From NCBI GenBank assembly GCA_009733575.1, contig ML769614.1, forward strand, positions 38,026-102,025: a DNA stretch of 64,000 nucleotides, in the 5' to 3' direction. The notes beneath the pieces are model-generated. The model was not told the DNA's origin and did no database searches. It saw nothing but the letters and a program-made list of their open reading frames with translations. Numbering within the stretch: the stretch's first letter is position 1; each line of letters starts with the position of its first letter. Of the stretch, positions 19,968 to 30,822 are shown in pieces. Source of the stretch: Gymnopus androsaceus JB14. Taxonomy: Eukaryota > Basidiomycota > Agaricomycetes > Agaricales > Omphalotaceae. Position numbers and translations under genes: made by a program.

Positions 19968-22900
19968 ATGGGCTCCTCGTAAGTAAAATTTATTCAAAAG
20001 CAGATATTGATTAAATGAGTCATGGTATCCATAGTCACCAAATGCTACCTTATGCTTCAAACTTTCAAATCTACAATTCAGTTTTCACCACTGGGGTCAC
20101 TCATGTTACATATATTGGACCTCATGTGACTCAGGATGCAAGCCAAGGTACTTGGACTCTACAAACTGTTGGATCATGAATGATGACTGATTTCAAAATT
20201 TACTCAGATCACGGATTCTCACTTTCAAATGTTCTCAAGTGCCTTGCCCCTAGTCAGTACTTTGTGGGACGTGAGGACACATTGGGAAAACTTTCAAATA
20301 TATTTCTGGAACCATGCATAACTCTCTGGAGTACAAATACAGAGGTGATCCGGGATTTTGTAACAAACCATCTTAAATCCAGACTTAACTTCAAATAGTG
20401 AGTTTGGTCTTGAATTCCAAAAGATAAAATGTGAGCTAAATATATTGTATCCATCTTGTAGCCCCTGTATTTTTTTGGATGCAAGCTCTACTCAGGCATT
20501 AAATGCAGCATTTGCAGACAAGATCAGAGAACATGATCTTCCAACAAAATTCCTTCTAGTGTTGGAAAATGCAAATGGATCTGTAGTGGAAGATTATATT
20601 CATAATCTCCCCCACTCTCCTATTCTTGTGACAAGCACAGAGCCAGCTATTCAAAAATTGGCATCATTTACTGCTTTCAAATTTCAACTTCCTGATGGTG
20701 CCAATCAGCAAGAAATGCAGAAGGTGCTGGGATCCATTGAGAAAGTCCTTGAGCCTAGGCAACGGGTTGCAACTCTTGTGGCGAATGGAGGAACTGGGAA
20801 AACCCAGATAGTTCTTCAATTTGTTACCAACAGCACTTCCAGGTTAGAATCAGTGATTCAAAACTTTGATTGATAGTTAAAAGATTTTCACAGATTTTCC
20901 AACATTTGGTTCTTTGATGCTGCCTCCAATGACACTCTTGCTGCCAATTTTAAAGAGCTTGGCAGTGCTGCAGGTGTTGGTGAAGGAGTGAAGCAAGTCC
21001 GGGACTTTTTGGCAAGAATGAATCAAAATTGGCTTTGCATTTTTGACAATGCAGATGACAAACAGGTTATCCTCAAAGATTATATTCCAAGTTGCAGTCA
21101 TGGCAATGTGATTGTTACAAGTCGCCTTAAAGAGACATTACAAATGGCATCACCAGAATGCCACATTGACCTCAGTGACCTTAAGAGGGAGGATGCCATT
21201 GAATTACTCTTGAAGCATTCACACAATGAGAGATCTGAGGAAAACCAGAAATCTGCTATCCACATTGTTGATGCTTTTGGGTGTCATGCTCTTGCTATTT
21301 CAACAGCTGGTGCATACATTGGCATAACCCCAACATGTACACTGGAAAATTACTTGACACATTTCAATAAGAAAAGCACCAAGATTCTCAATTATAAAAC
21401 AAAATCACTGGATGCCTACCAACTAACTGTATTTGATGCATTTCAATTGAGCTTTGATAAACTTCATCATCCAACTCAGTATTTGATGCAAATCTGTGCA
21501 TATCTGCATCCAACTTATATTCCTATTGAGATATTCGCTCGCGCAGCTGCTTTTACTGGTAGTGATACTAGTTCCATTGATTTGAATCCTCCAACTGAAG
21601 CTATAAATGTATTGGAGAATTTTCTGTCCCTATTTTTAGGAGAAGACTCATGGGAAGACAGTGTAGTTGAGCTATGTCAATTATCACTGGCCTCTTATGA
21701 TGATGATAAGAAATATTTGGCATTTCATCCAGTTATGCATAAATGTGCCAAAGAAACTATTGTAAATCAGGAGTATATGAGACAGACAGTAATGTTACTG
21801 CTTGGACGGGCTACTCCACTTGGAAGACTGATTGGAGACCAAAGATTCTATCACCGAATATTGATTCAGGCCAGTTCAATTCAGATAAATGATTTGCCTA
21901 CTTTCCATGCAAAAATTTGCCTTTCAAGGGTTTTTTGGGAAAATGCTTCATGGGAAAATACTGAGAAGTTGGAAGAGGGAATGCTTGAGCAGTACAGGAA
22001 CATACTTGGAGAGCAGCATCCTCATACATTGACTTCAATGCACAACCTTGCTAGTACATATCTTGAGCAAAGAAGGTTGAATGTAGCACAGCAGCTTCTA
22101 GAACAAGTCATTGCACAGCGCAAGGAAGTGCTTGGTGACTCCAATGGTGAGCACCATTCTGATATATTGGACTCAATGAATAACCTTGCTAGCACATATC
22201 AGCTGCAAGGAAAGCTGGATGAAGCTCAGCAGCTTCAGGACCAAGTGCTTGAAAAGCGGAAGGAAGTGATTGGTGAGGCCCATTCTGATACATTGACTTC
22301 AATGAGCAACCTTGCTGTTACATATCAACTCCAAGGAAAGTTGGATGCAGCTCAGCAGCTTCGAGAGCAAGTGCTTGCAAAGCGCAAACAAGTGCTTGGT
22401 GAGAACCATCCTGATACATTGGCTTCAATGAGCAACCTTGCTGTTACATATTCTGCACAAGGAAAGCTGGATGCAGCTCATAAGCTTCAGGAGAAAGTTG
22501 TTGCACAGTGCAAAAAGGTGATCGGAGAGCACCATCCCAATACATTGCATTCAATGAGCAACCTTGCTGCTATGTATTATGCACAAGGAAAAGTGGATAT
22601 AGCTCAGCAACTTCAAGAGCAAGTGTTTACACAGTGTGTGCAAGTACTTGGTAAGCACCATCCTGATACATTGGCTTTAATGCACAACCTTTCCAATACA
22701 TTTCATGGGCAAGGAAAGTTGGATGCAGCTCAGGAGCTTCAAGAGCAAGTCCTTTCACTGCGCAAGCAAGTACTTGGAGACCACCATCCAGATACATTGA
22801 CCTCAATGAACAGCCTTGCTATTACATATTATGAACAAAACAAGCTGAATATGGCACAGCAACTTCTAGAGCAAGTCTGCGCACAATACAAGCTATTGCT

Positions 22901-24146
22901 TGGGGACCACCACCATCCCGATACATTGAGTGCAATGAACAACCTTGCTAGCACATATCTTAAGCAAATGAGGGTGGATGCAGCGCAGCAGCTTTTAGAA
23001 AAAGTTGTTGCAAAGCGCAAGGAGGTACTTGGTGAGCACCATCCGGATACATTGGATTCAATGAACAACCTTGCCAGTATATATCAACTGCAAGGAAAGC
23101 TGGATGTAGCTCACCAGTTGCGAGAGCAAGTGCTTGCACAGCGCAAGGAAGTAGCTGAAGAGCAGCATCCTGATACCTTAACTTCAATGAACAACCTTGC
23201 TGCTACATATTTTGAGCAAGGAAATCTGGATGCAGCTTATAGCCTGCTAGAGAAGGTTGTTGCATTGCGCAAAGTGGCCATTGGAGAGCATCATCCTTAT
23301 ACCTTGGGTTCAATGAATAACCTTGCTATTGTATATCGTGATCAAGGGAAGCTGGAAGCTGCTCAGCAGCTTCTAGAGCAAGTTCTTGCACAACGCAAGG
23401 AAGTGCTTGGAGAACAGCATCCTGACACATTGACTTCATCTCACTACCTTGCTATTACATATATGTCACAAGGAAAGCTGGATGCTGCTCTACATCTTCA
23501 AGAGGAAGTTGTTGCCAAGCGCAAGGGAGTGCTTGGAGAGCAGCATCCTGATACATTGACTTCGTCGAATGTCCTTGCTCTTGTGTATCAGAATCAGGGA
23601 AAGCTTGATGCCACCCAGCAGCTCCAAGAGCAAGTCCTGGCACAGTGCAAGGAAGCACTTGGGGAGCACCATTCTCTTACACTCGCTCTAATCCACAACC
23701 TTGGTATTACATATCGTACACAAGGGAAGCTGGATGTTGCTCAGCAGCTTCTAGAGCAAGTCATTGTGAAGCGCAAGAAGGTCCTTGGAAAGCAACATCC
23801 TCATACATTGAAATCAATGACAAATCTTGCTCAAACATATCATCAGCAAGGCAAAGTAGATGCAGCTCACCAGCTTCAGCAAGAAATTGAAAATATCAAC
23901 TTGCTTCAAAAAAGTTTATGCAGTTCAGTACCTGTCCATAAACTCCAAATGCCTAGTACTCAAACCTGTTACAATACACTCTCTTATCTGCTTTTTGCCC
24001 TTATCATTTTCTTTGTTGTTTTTCTTATGTTTTACCTTACTTATCAGGGCATATGGTACTATGAAATCACACTACAAGGATATTTCATATCCTCAGCTGC
24101 TTGCATCATGCTAGCATATTGCATTTACCATTACCATGGAAATTAG
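19968..24146 (+). CDS. STAND/NLR-like protein: degenerate NB module, NB-ARC, 15 TPRs, C-terminal membrane segments
   Basis: Exons are 19968-19978, 20035-20147, 20208-20397, 20462-20842 and 20894-24146. Introns are 56, 60, 64 and 51 bp, all GT-AG, phases agree, and the protein is 1315 residues. After a short N-terminal segment (SNFQIYNSVFTTGVTHVTYI) comes a module with the NB-ARC landmarks YFVGREDTL, CIFLDASS, FLLVLENA and SPILVTST, but without a P-loop (LWSTNTEVIRDFV instead). A second module has a proper Walker A (VATLVANGGTGKTQIVLQF), IWFFDAAS, Walker B (NWLCIFDNAD) and GNVIVTSR. Then come a winged-helix-like region and 15 kinesin-light-chain-type TPRs of 42 residues (HPDTLTSMNNLAxTYxxQGKL). 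The end has two hydrophobic segments (YLLFALIIFFVVFLMFYLTY and YFISSAACIMLAYCIYHY). Such proteins are nucleotide-switched receptors; the ligand and effector are unknown. Confidence 0.92.
22017..23888 (+). repeat. Coding tandem repeat, 126 bp x 15 (TPR)
   Basis: Fifteen 42-codon units remain highly alike at DNA level, for example the recurrent CAAGGAAAGCTGGATG. Unit 1-2 and unit 7-8 junctions carry extra codons (DSNG; one additional His). High identity invites unequal recombination and copy-number change. Confidence 0.9.
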
Positions 24147-24509
24147 GTATCCTGCCAATCTCACCTTCAAAATCTTGACTATTTCCCTTTCTATTATGTA
24201 TTCATTTTTACTTTTGGTTTCTCTGTTATGAGATATCAGATTGATGGTTTGCTTCAGCTGCTTCACTCCACTTTGGGGATATGCTTCTGCTATGCTATCC
24301 CTGTTTCATGTATTGCATACTTGTAGTACTATATACACTGCCTAGATACAACCTGAATGTCAAATTTTTGTGCCCCCATCCATCCTGCCCACTGGTTCCC
24401 TCCTCTGATGAGGTGTATCCACTGGCTGGACTGAGCCTGCTCATTTCCCAATATCTGTCTCATGAGTATCACCATCATAACATTAATGAAAATTCTTCAT
24501 AACAAGCAC
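24147..24509. other. 3' flank of the STAND gene
   Basis: AT-rich, with no gene seen. The similarity to the upstream GNAT copy begins just after it. Confidence 0.5.
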
Positions 24510-25573
24510 TATATGTTCGAGTCCGACGAAGCACCGACAGCGAGAACATTCCAGGAACGTACACATTCTGTGGAATGATTCCTCCGTGCAAAAGACGCTG
24601 ACTATCGATTTCGTCGTGCCCGCAGACGCAATGCCTACTAGGGGGCCCTGAACCACCTCTTACAGCCCATTATAAGCAGATAATGAGTTTATTGGCTACA
24701 CGACATGGTCCATGGATTCCCAGAAGAATCGGGATGCTAGGTTCGGGATTGCTTTGAAAGCTTTCAAGTTACCAAAGTTTTGGCGTAAAGGATACGCAAG
24801 AGAGGCTCTCTCCTTCCTCGTGGAGTATGAAAGGGTCTTTCCTTGTGGAGTATGGTTTCCGTCTGCTTGCTTTCCATATAGTGTCTTTGGAAGTTTTTGG
24901 AAATAATAAAGATGCGGTAGAGCTGTACAAGAAGATGCGCGCATCGTTCAGTGACTATCGAATGACCAAGTAGTATATCCTCTATGAGACTGATTGAAGC
25001 ACTGTTTATTTATTTAAAGCGGATTTGTCACAGAGCAGAGGAAGGCTATCTGGCTGGATGGAAAATGGCTGGATGTGTCGAGATGCCGATTTTGGAGGAA
25101 GAATGGACGGTTTTGGAGCGGAAACTTGAAGATACGACTAGGAGTCCGAGCAACGATGTTTCTGGCAGCCAAGTCGATGGGGCATTTTGTGTATTATAGA
25201 GACGGGAATAGTGCTATACGATATTGTCGTTGGGATAAAATCTGAATCTATCGAAGCATGTAACTCGAGGGGCACCATTGAGCACTGTTTGCGAAGGATT
25301 TAGCGGGATTGACGACGAATTTTTCAAAACCATTGTCGGAAAGAGAAATCTTGACTCTACCGGAGGAATATGCTGTATGACAAATTGCAAACAAATTGGG
25401 AGTCGTAGATGAGCGCTGGGACCCGCCCTGACCCGCGAACGCGTTTTCCCTTCTTTCACACACAATACCACCTCCGAAACCCGATATGCCTGTTTTTCAT
25501 CCTTCCCATTAAACAATCAATCAAGCCAAAATCAAGCATGGTAAATCTCAAAGACGAATTGTTGTGGCTAATG
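24510..25573 (+). repeat. Segmental duplication, downstream copy, continued at 27823-27930
   Basis: It matches 18650-19690. The match breaks at GGCTAATG|TAGACTCG (25573/25574) and resumes after 27822, which marks the insertion point of the recombinase element exactly. Confidence 0.85.
24513..25199 (+). pseudogene. GNAT-type N-acetyltransferase remnant, copy 2
   Basis: Pieces in shifting frames read MFESDE, IGYTTWSMDSQKNRDARFG, KLPKFWRKGYAREALSFLVEY, LEVFGNNKDAVELYKKM and AEEGYLAGWKMAGCVEMPIL. These are the acetyl-CoA-binding beta4-alpha3 region and C-terminal helices of a GNAT enzyme. A duplicated stretch (GGAGTATGAAAGGGTC and GGAGTATGGTTTCCG) and frameshifts disable it. It is better preserved than copy 1. 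Confidence 0.8.
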
Positions 25574-26112
25574 TAGACTCGAGCCAGTCGCCGTAGTGGA
25601 TGCAGCGACGTTTGATGATGAGTCGATCAAAGTGCCGCAAACGCCGGGCCGGGAAATCCCGTACCGGGGGTAGGTAGGTAGGGTCCGCCGTGAGGTCCGA
25701 AAATTTTTTTTTGACCAACCCTTAAATTGCCTTGAAATTGGCCTTACGAAGTGCCCACATGCCCACCTATGGATAAGATAAGCCGCCTTTGGCGACTTAT
25801 CTCAGAATAGCGCATTAGCAGTCATGTGATCTAGGCATTCTGTCACTGGTATAAGCTAGGGGCACTCTAATGAGAGTTAAGTTAGGTATATGTATAAATT
25901 AAGTCAATGCTAGTAGAGAGGTTTGGCTGGGGCTTGGCCCGCGCTCCCGCCCGTGGACTCCGAGTGCTCGTAGCCCCAACCAGAGCAGAGCTCCAACCCG
26001 AGAGCACAAGGAGGAGACCCACCGTAGGGAAACGGGCCAAACCCCAAACAGAGATATGCTCTGGAAAGATGAGAAAGCTAATACTATTCATAAGTCGTCT
26101 AAGGAGATTGAA

Positions 26113-27772
26113 TTATTCCAGGTCAATATTAATACCGTTAATACATGCGGTAATTACCGAGTCTGGTATCTTGTGTATTTTCTGGAAATCATCAATGGAG
26201 GTTTTCAGCCTCGAGATCTGAGAAGAATCGTATGCTTTGAGTATATGAACGGGTAAAACGTCCTCGAACCGTCTCCAATATATAAGAAAAGCCAGCGAGG
26301 TCCAACCGCCAACCGCAGCGACAACCTCAGGAGGTACGCCTGCTAGCAGGAGCTCAACAGCCCCGCCGATACGGAAGCTGTGGCCCTGGACCAGTGGGAA
26401 TCTCTTGTCGGACCAGATTTTGTTGCAGAAGGTGAGGAAGACCGACTTGACCATATGGTGTGGTTGACCATGGTCGTCGACGTATGCGAATAAGGAGAAA
26501 TCGTCGGGGATTCTGGAGTTTGCTCTGACATGCATCTGCATGGCGTTGAAAGGACAAAATAGTTTCAGTGCAGCTGTCTGGGCCGTGGCGGTGACCGTAG
26601 CTCCGACTTGCTTTGTCGTTTTGGTCCAAGGAATATGGAATGACACGGCCTTGGGTGAGTTGTCGGGATGGAGGGAGAAGATGATGTGGGTAGAACGGGA
26701 TGCGTGGTAGGTGGGGTTAAAAGCCGCGATAGATTTCACGGTGAGCTCCCCGAGTCTGCGACAGCCCCAGAAGGCGTTGCACGCGACGGCCCATATAGAG
26801 CAATGGAATGGTATGGAGAACTTGAGTGCAAGGAAAAGTGCGAGCATGTGGTTGATTGATATGGGGTTGCGGATCGGTCGTTTATGGAGGGCACCGGAGA
26901 CGCGAGCACCTGCTCTAGCAAAACGGATGAGTCTAGAGTCGGCGGGCCAGGGGGCACCCTTGAGTTTGTGCCAGGCTCGGAGAGCCGACAACCAACCCTT
27001 GGCGCAAGACCCACTGACCTTCCCCATGTGGTAGCCTAGGAATCCAACTATGAGGTGCTCGTTAGCAGGCATACGCTGGTCCTCCGAGATGTCTAGCATA
27101 TCGCAAAATTGGTTGAATCGAAGGAGCCCTGCACCGTAGGCTTCCTTGGTCGGGTCCGCGAGTCCTGCTATAGCAAGTTTTTCGCCCCACTCTATGACCT
27201 CCGGAGGGAGAGTGAGCGAGCGCTCGGATCGTTTTGAGTTAGCGTAAGGGCTGCTCCATGCAAGGGGCGTTCAAGACGTAGATTCACTAAACTGACTCTG
27301 GAAAAAGTGAAAGCAAGGACCCCAAGAGTACCCTACTACTTTAAATTAATATCCGATGATAGCCGCTCAATTTTGTGCTCCAAAAGGTAACTCTGTCGTA
27401 ACTCTATCGGATTTGCACAGCTTGCGGGGACTGCAATGCGAAAAGTCGGATGGGCGCTAAACTTGTTCTTCCAGTTCTTGCACTTCGGCGAGGCTCTCTC
27501 AATCATATCTCAGCCCAGAAAAAAAATCCAAAGAGGCAAATTAACATAAATTTGCATAATAATTTGAATGAGAACAAGTCCGAAGTTACTTTATTGGCTT
27601 AGTAAAAAGATGTGCTCAAGAGGTGTAATTAGTGAAGTGGCTGTGTTTTTCAGGACCCCGGGACCCAAAGTAGTAGTACTACCTGGGGGTAGTCGGTTTA
27701 GTGAATCTACTTTTTGAACGCCCCTTGGCTCCATGCGTGAATTCGGTCTTTCGAACTTCGATCGTCTTTCAT
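26113..27772 (-). pseudogene. Crypton-type tyrosine recombinase, interrupted by a MITE
   Basis: The uninterrupted part (27252-26113) has a SAM-like N-terminal core-binding region (EAYGAGLLRFNQFCDML, GWLSALRAWHKLKGAPW) and a catalytic domain with the Arg region NAFWGCRRLGELTV, the box GHSFRIGGAVELLLAG, GGW and the Tyr-bearing LIYWRRFEDVLP. This matches the R...H-x-x-R...H/W...Y set of tyrosine recombinases. Removing the MITE 27261-27727 and one TSD copy extends the frame without a stop to an ATG at 27772 (about 394 residues), 41 bp from the terminal repeat. The family is abundant in Agaricomycetes. No other defect is seen. Confidence 0.88.
27261..27727. mobile_element. 467-bp hAT-like MITE
   Basis: Terminal inverted repeats begin CAAGGGGCGTTCAA and continue for about 36 nt (33 identical). 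They are flanked by the 8-bp duplication GCTCCATG (27253-27260 and 27728-27735), the hAT-type target length. There is no coding capacity. It disrupts the N-terminal codons of the recombinase. Confidence 0.9.
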
Positions 27773-27822
27773 CGAACGTCACCGGGCCGACGCAGCCGGC
27801 TGGTTCGAGTCTATGGCTAATG

Positions 27823-28223
27823 AGTCCTTGACGTGGTACGACGTCGCGCCTGCGAAACGTAGTGCGCAAGCTTCCACGGTACGACACTATCCATCTTGAT
27901 ACAAACGATCATATTCATATTCTTTGTGAACTACAAAACGGCGAGCCAAGGTTATACAGGCACCATTTAAGTAAGTTCCCGTAATCATTTCCGCCATCTA
28001 GTACTAGAGTAGACCATGGGATTGCAGAACCACCAACGTGATCCTTTTCTGTTCTGTTCTCTGGGTAGCGGGACGGTCCTCGAACTCTTATCCAACTCAG
28101 GCTCTTCGGTCACATCCCATACCGTCATGGGTTCATTCATATTTATACGGAATTCCGCACAGAATCTGAGATATTTAACTGTGGAGTTCCTTCTTAGACG
28201 CCAACTAACATTATACCAGAACC
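27823..28223. other. End of duplicated segment and MFS promoter region
   Basis: 27823-27930 matches 19570-19690. The remainder up to the ATG at 28224 contains AT-rich TTTATAC near 28141 that could serve as a core promoter. Confidence 0.45.
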
Positions 28224-30549
28224 ATGTCGACAAGCCCCGAGTCCGAGTTGAAGTTGGGAGATGATAAAGAAATCGACTACATCGAAAACGGTGAGTAGCA
28301 TTGGTGATTTAGTGGCAGATAATGGTTACTCATGTGCGACCACTCCAGCTTCTGAAAAGGCCCCGTTAAAGTTGGATAAGTACGGAGTTCCGCTGACGCC
28401 CCAGCCTTCAGATGACCCAGAGGATCCCTGTACGTTTCTCTTGAGCTTGCAGCCCGCCAATTATTGATCATTCTTTCCAGTAAACTGGTCTGGTATATAC
28501 CGCGTACAGGCCAAGCCTATTTCATTGTTGTTGTCAATCTAAATGTCAATTCAGGTCTTCGTGCTTTTCCAAGTCAGTATTCTGTCCGCCCTTGGGACAT
28601 ACAACACGGCTATAATAAACCCTGCGTATAATGAACTGGCGGCGGAATTCGGGATATCGACCATTACCGCCTCATATCAAACGTCGGTAAATTTCGTGGT
28701 TGGAAGACGTGAGACTGATGATATCGAACCTCAACAGAACAGTTGTAATAGCGCTCAACGGCATCTGTCCCTTCCTATTCATCCCCTTTGCAAATGCATA
28801 TGGACGTCGGCCAATCTATCTTGCATCAACTCTCCTTGGCACTGTTTCCGCCTTGGGATGTGCCTACGTGCATAGCTTTGGCCAGCTTGTTGGAGTGCGT
28901 GTTCTCAACGGTTTGTTCCCTGTCGGGTATGTAGTTCTCTGCTAAAAATTACTCTCGATCCCGCTCATGTATGTTTGTGTTCACAGAATTGCATTGGGTG
29001 TGGCAACGGTACGTGAACGCTAGGCAGTTTCGTTTCGAATCTGCTGCTAAAGCAGGCTGCCATAGGCAAATGACCTATTCTGTGTTCATGAACGTGGACG
29101 AGCTATAGGAATTTATACTGTTTTGTCAAGTAAGCAAATGCCTTCTCGAAGAAGTCTTTCGCCTTGAACAGCCCAAATTATTTAAAGCTACTGGCGCCCA
29201 TTTTGCTCCTATACCTGGAGGCCTCATCGGACAATTCCTGGGCTGGCAATGGATCTTCAAATTCGCCGCTATCACGAACGGCTTTTGCTTGCTTTTTACC
29301 TTATTTTTTCTTCCAGAAACTCTCTACATCCGTGATCCCACAGTACTGGCCACGCAGTCATCGAAGGAATCAATCCCACCCTCAAAACGAAGCCCTTTTC
29401 AGCGTTATTTGTGGAGGATGAGGTTTGGTGGACGGTATCCGGGAAGGAAGTTACGCCTTGGTGACTTCTTTTTACCATATATCAAGATGATTCGTTATGT
29501 GCGTTTGGATCTTATAGATCTGAATCGTAGTCTCATAAAGATTGTTCTTAGCCCGCTGTTGTGTTTCCCGCCATATACTACGGAACACAGGTACAAGTGC
29601 ACTACATCCCGTATCGAATTATCATACTGACTGGAGCACTCCAGTACGGCTTAGGAAGCACCTTGCCAGCAGTGACAGTGTCCCACATCTTTGCTCAAGA
29701 GTTCGGTTGGTGTTTTTTTAAATAAGACATCGCCGCGGTGTTGGCTGACGAAGTTTTCTTTTGTGATGCATTAGGTTGGGATACACTCCAAATCGGCTTG
29801 GCCTATGGCACTTCACTCTTGATTGGAGCTTTCCTTGGAGAAACGGCTGGTGGATGGGTAGTTGATTCCATGATGGTATGTAATGGTTCTGTTGTTGATA
29901 CCTGGCTGAACCTAGATGTCTAGAACCGAGCACGTCGGCGAGCAGGTCCTTCAGCACCGGCTGAAGTTCGATTGAAAGCAGTTTGGACGGGAGAAATCGT
30001 TGTACCTGTACGTGTTCCCATGTTCGTTGTTGTTCTTGCAATATGATAACGCGACGCTCAATACCAGGCGGGGCTCTTGATGTATGGGTTTTCCATTCAA
30101 TTCGGGGGGCCGTGGATTGTATCCATCATAGGAATGGGGATGGCTTGCTTTGGTGTTCAGTGTATTACCACTGTGATGTGAGCAGCATGAATCTTTTCGC
30201 CTCTAGAATCAATTTTTTGAACATGGATGTTTTAGGTATACATATAGTACCGACTGCTATCCAAATAAAGCCGCCGAGGTCGCCCAAGTGTTCAATCTCA
30301 TACGGTGCGTTTCCGGGTTTCATCTTTCGAGCGCGCGCGCTGGTATTGATTTTGTTATATAGACAAGAAATCGGCATGACGTTCGCGTTTTATGCCATCG
30401 TTTTGGGACAAGCGATAGGAGGGTACCATCTTCTCTTTGTGTTCTTCGCCTGTGTTGGGAGCATTTTGGCATTCATTCCCATTTTGTTTTTGATGTGGAA
30501 GGGAGAGGCTATTCGAGCAGCCGAGCGAGCTGCAGAACGACCTGTTTAA
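28224..30549 (+). CDS. Major facilitator superfamily transporter (DHA1-type)
   Basis: This is a plasma- or vacuolar-membrane drug/metabolite:H+ antiporter-like protein. Start MSTSPESELKLGDDKEI; early exons are 28224-28290, 28349-28429 and 28481-28503, then from 28555. Conserved marks are DPLNWSGIYRVFVLFQVSI at TM1, motif A in the TM2-3 loop (FANAYGRRPIYL), ERGRAIGIYT in TM4-5, FLPETLYIRDP, the central loop, YGLGSTLPAVTVSHIFAQEF, and a C-terminal half ending AIRAAERAAERPV. About a dozen introns of 50-70 bp all have plausible GT-AG borders except one near 28684-28735, where the joint before VVIALNGICPFL is uncertain by phase. Substrate unknown. Confidence 0.88.
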
Positions 30550-30822
30550 GCAATCCCGATTCCGGGGTTCCCATATTAAGCCACTGCTTATTCGCTCTAT
30601 GTACTGTATTGATTTTTTATGACTGGTAGCAAAGTAGCAAAGTAGCACTGTATTTTTGCCATATAATTATAGACTCTCTTGACGCTCGCAGGCAGACGCC
30701 CGCCAGACACGTGAAGAAGTGCCAACGGAATTTGAGCGCTATTTTCTTCTTTACTACCGCAATCTGGCCTTGGGCCCTCATTTCCTCGCTCTTTACAAAC
30801 GACAAACGACGTTGGAACAGAC

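Larger units (their letters stand above)
25574..27813 (-). mobile_element. 2.24-kb tyrosine-recombinase element with TIRs and 9-bp TSD
   Basis: The ends TAGACTCGAGCCAG (25574-25587) and CTGGTTCGAGTCTA (27800-27813) are inverted, with one mismatch. The 9-bp direct repeat TGGCTAATG lies at 25565-25573 and 27814-27822. The paralogous, uninterrupted sequence near 19557-19575 confirms an insertion. The only gene is a Crypton-type tyrosine recombinase reading inward from the right end, plus about 540 bp of non-coding DNA on the left. A MITE is inserted in it. Confidence 0.85.

Noticed and set aside
22829..23187. Antisense open frames through the TPR region
   Set aside because: They repeat every 126 bp and follow from the repetitive sense codons.
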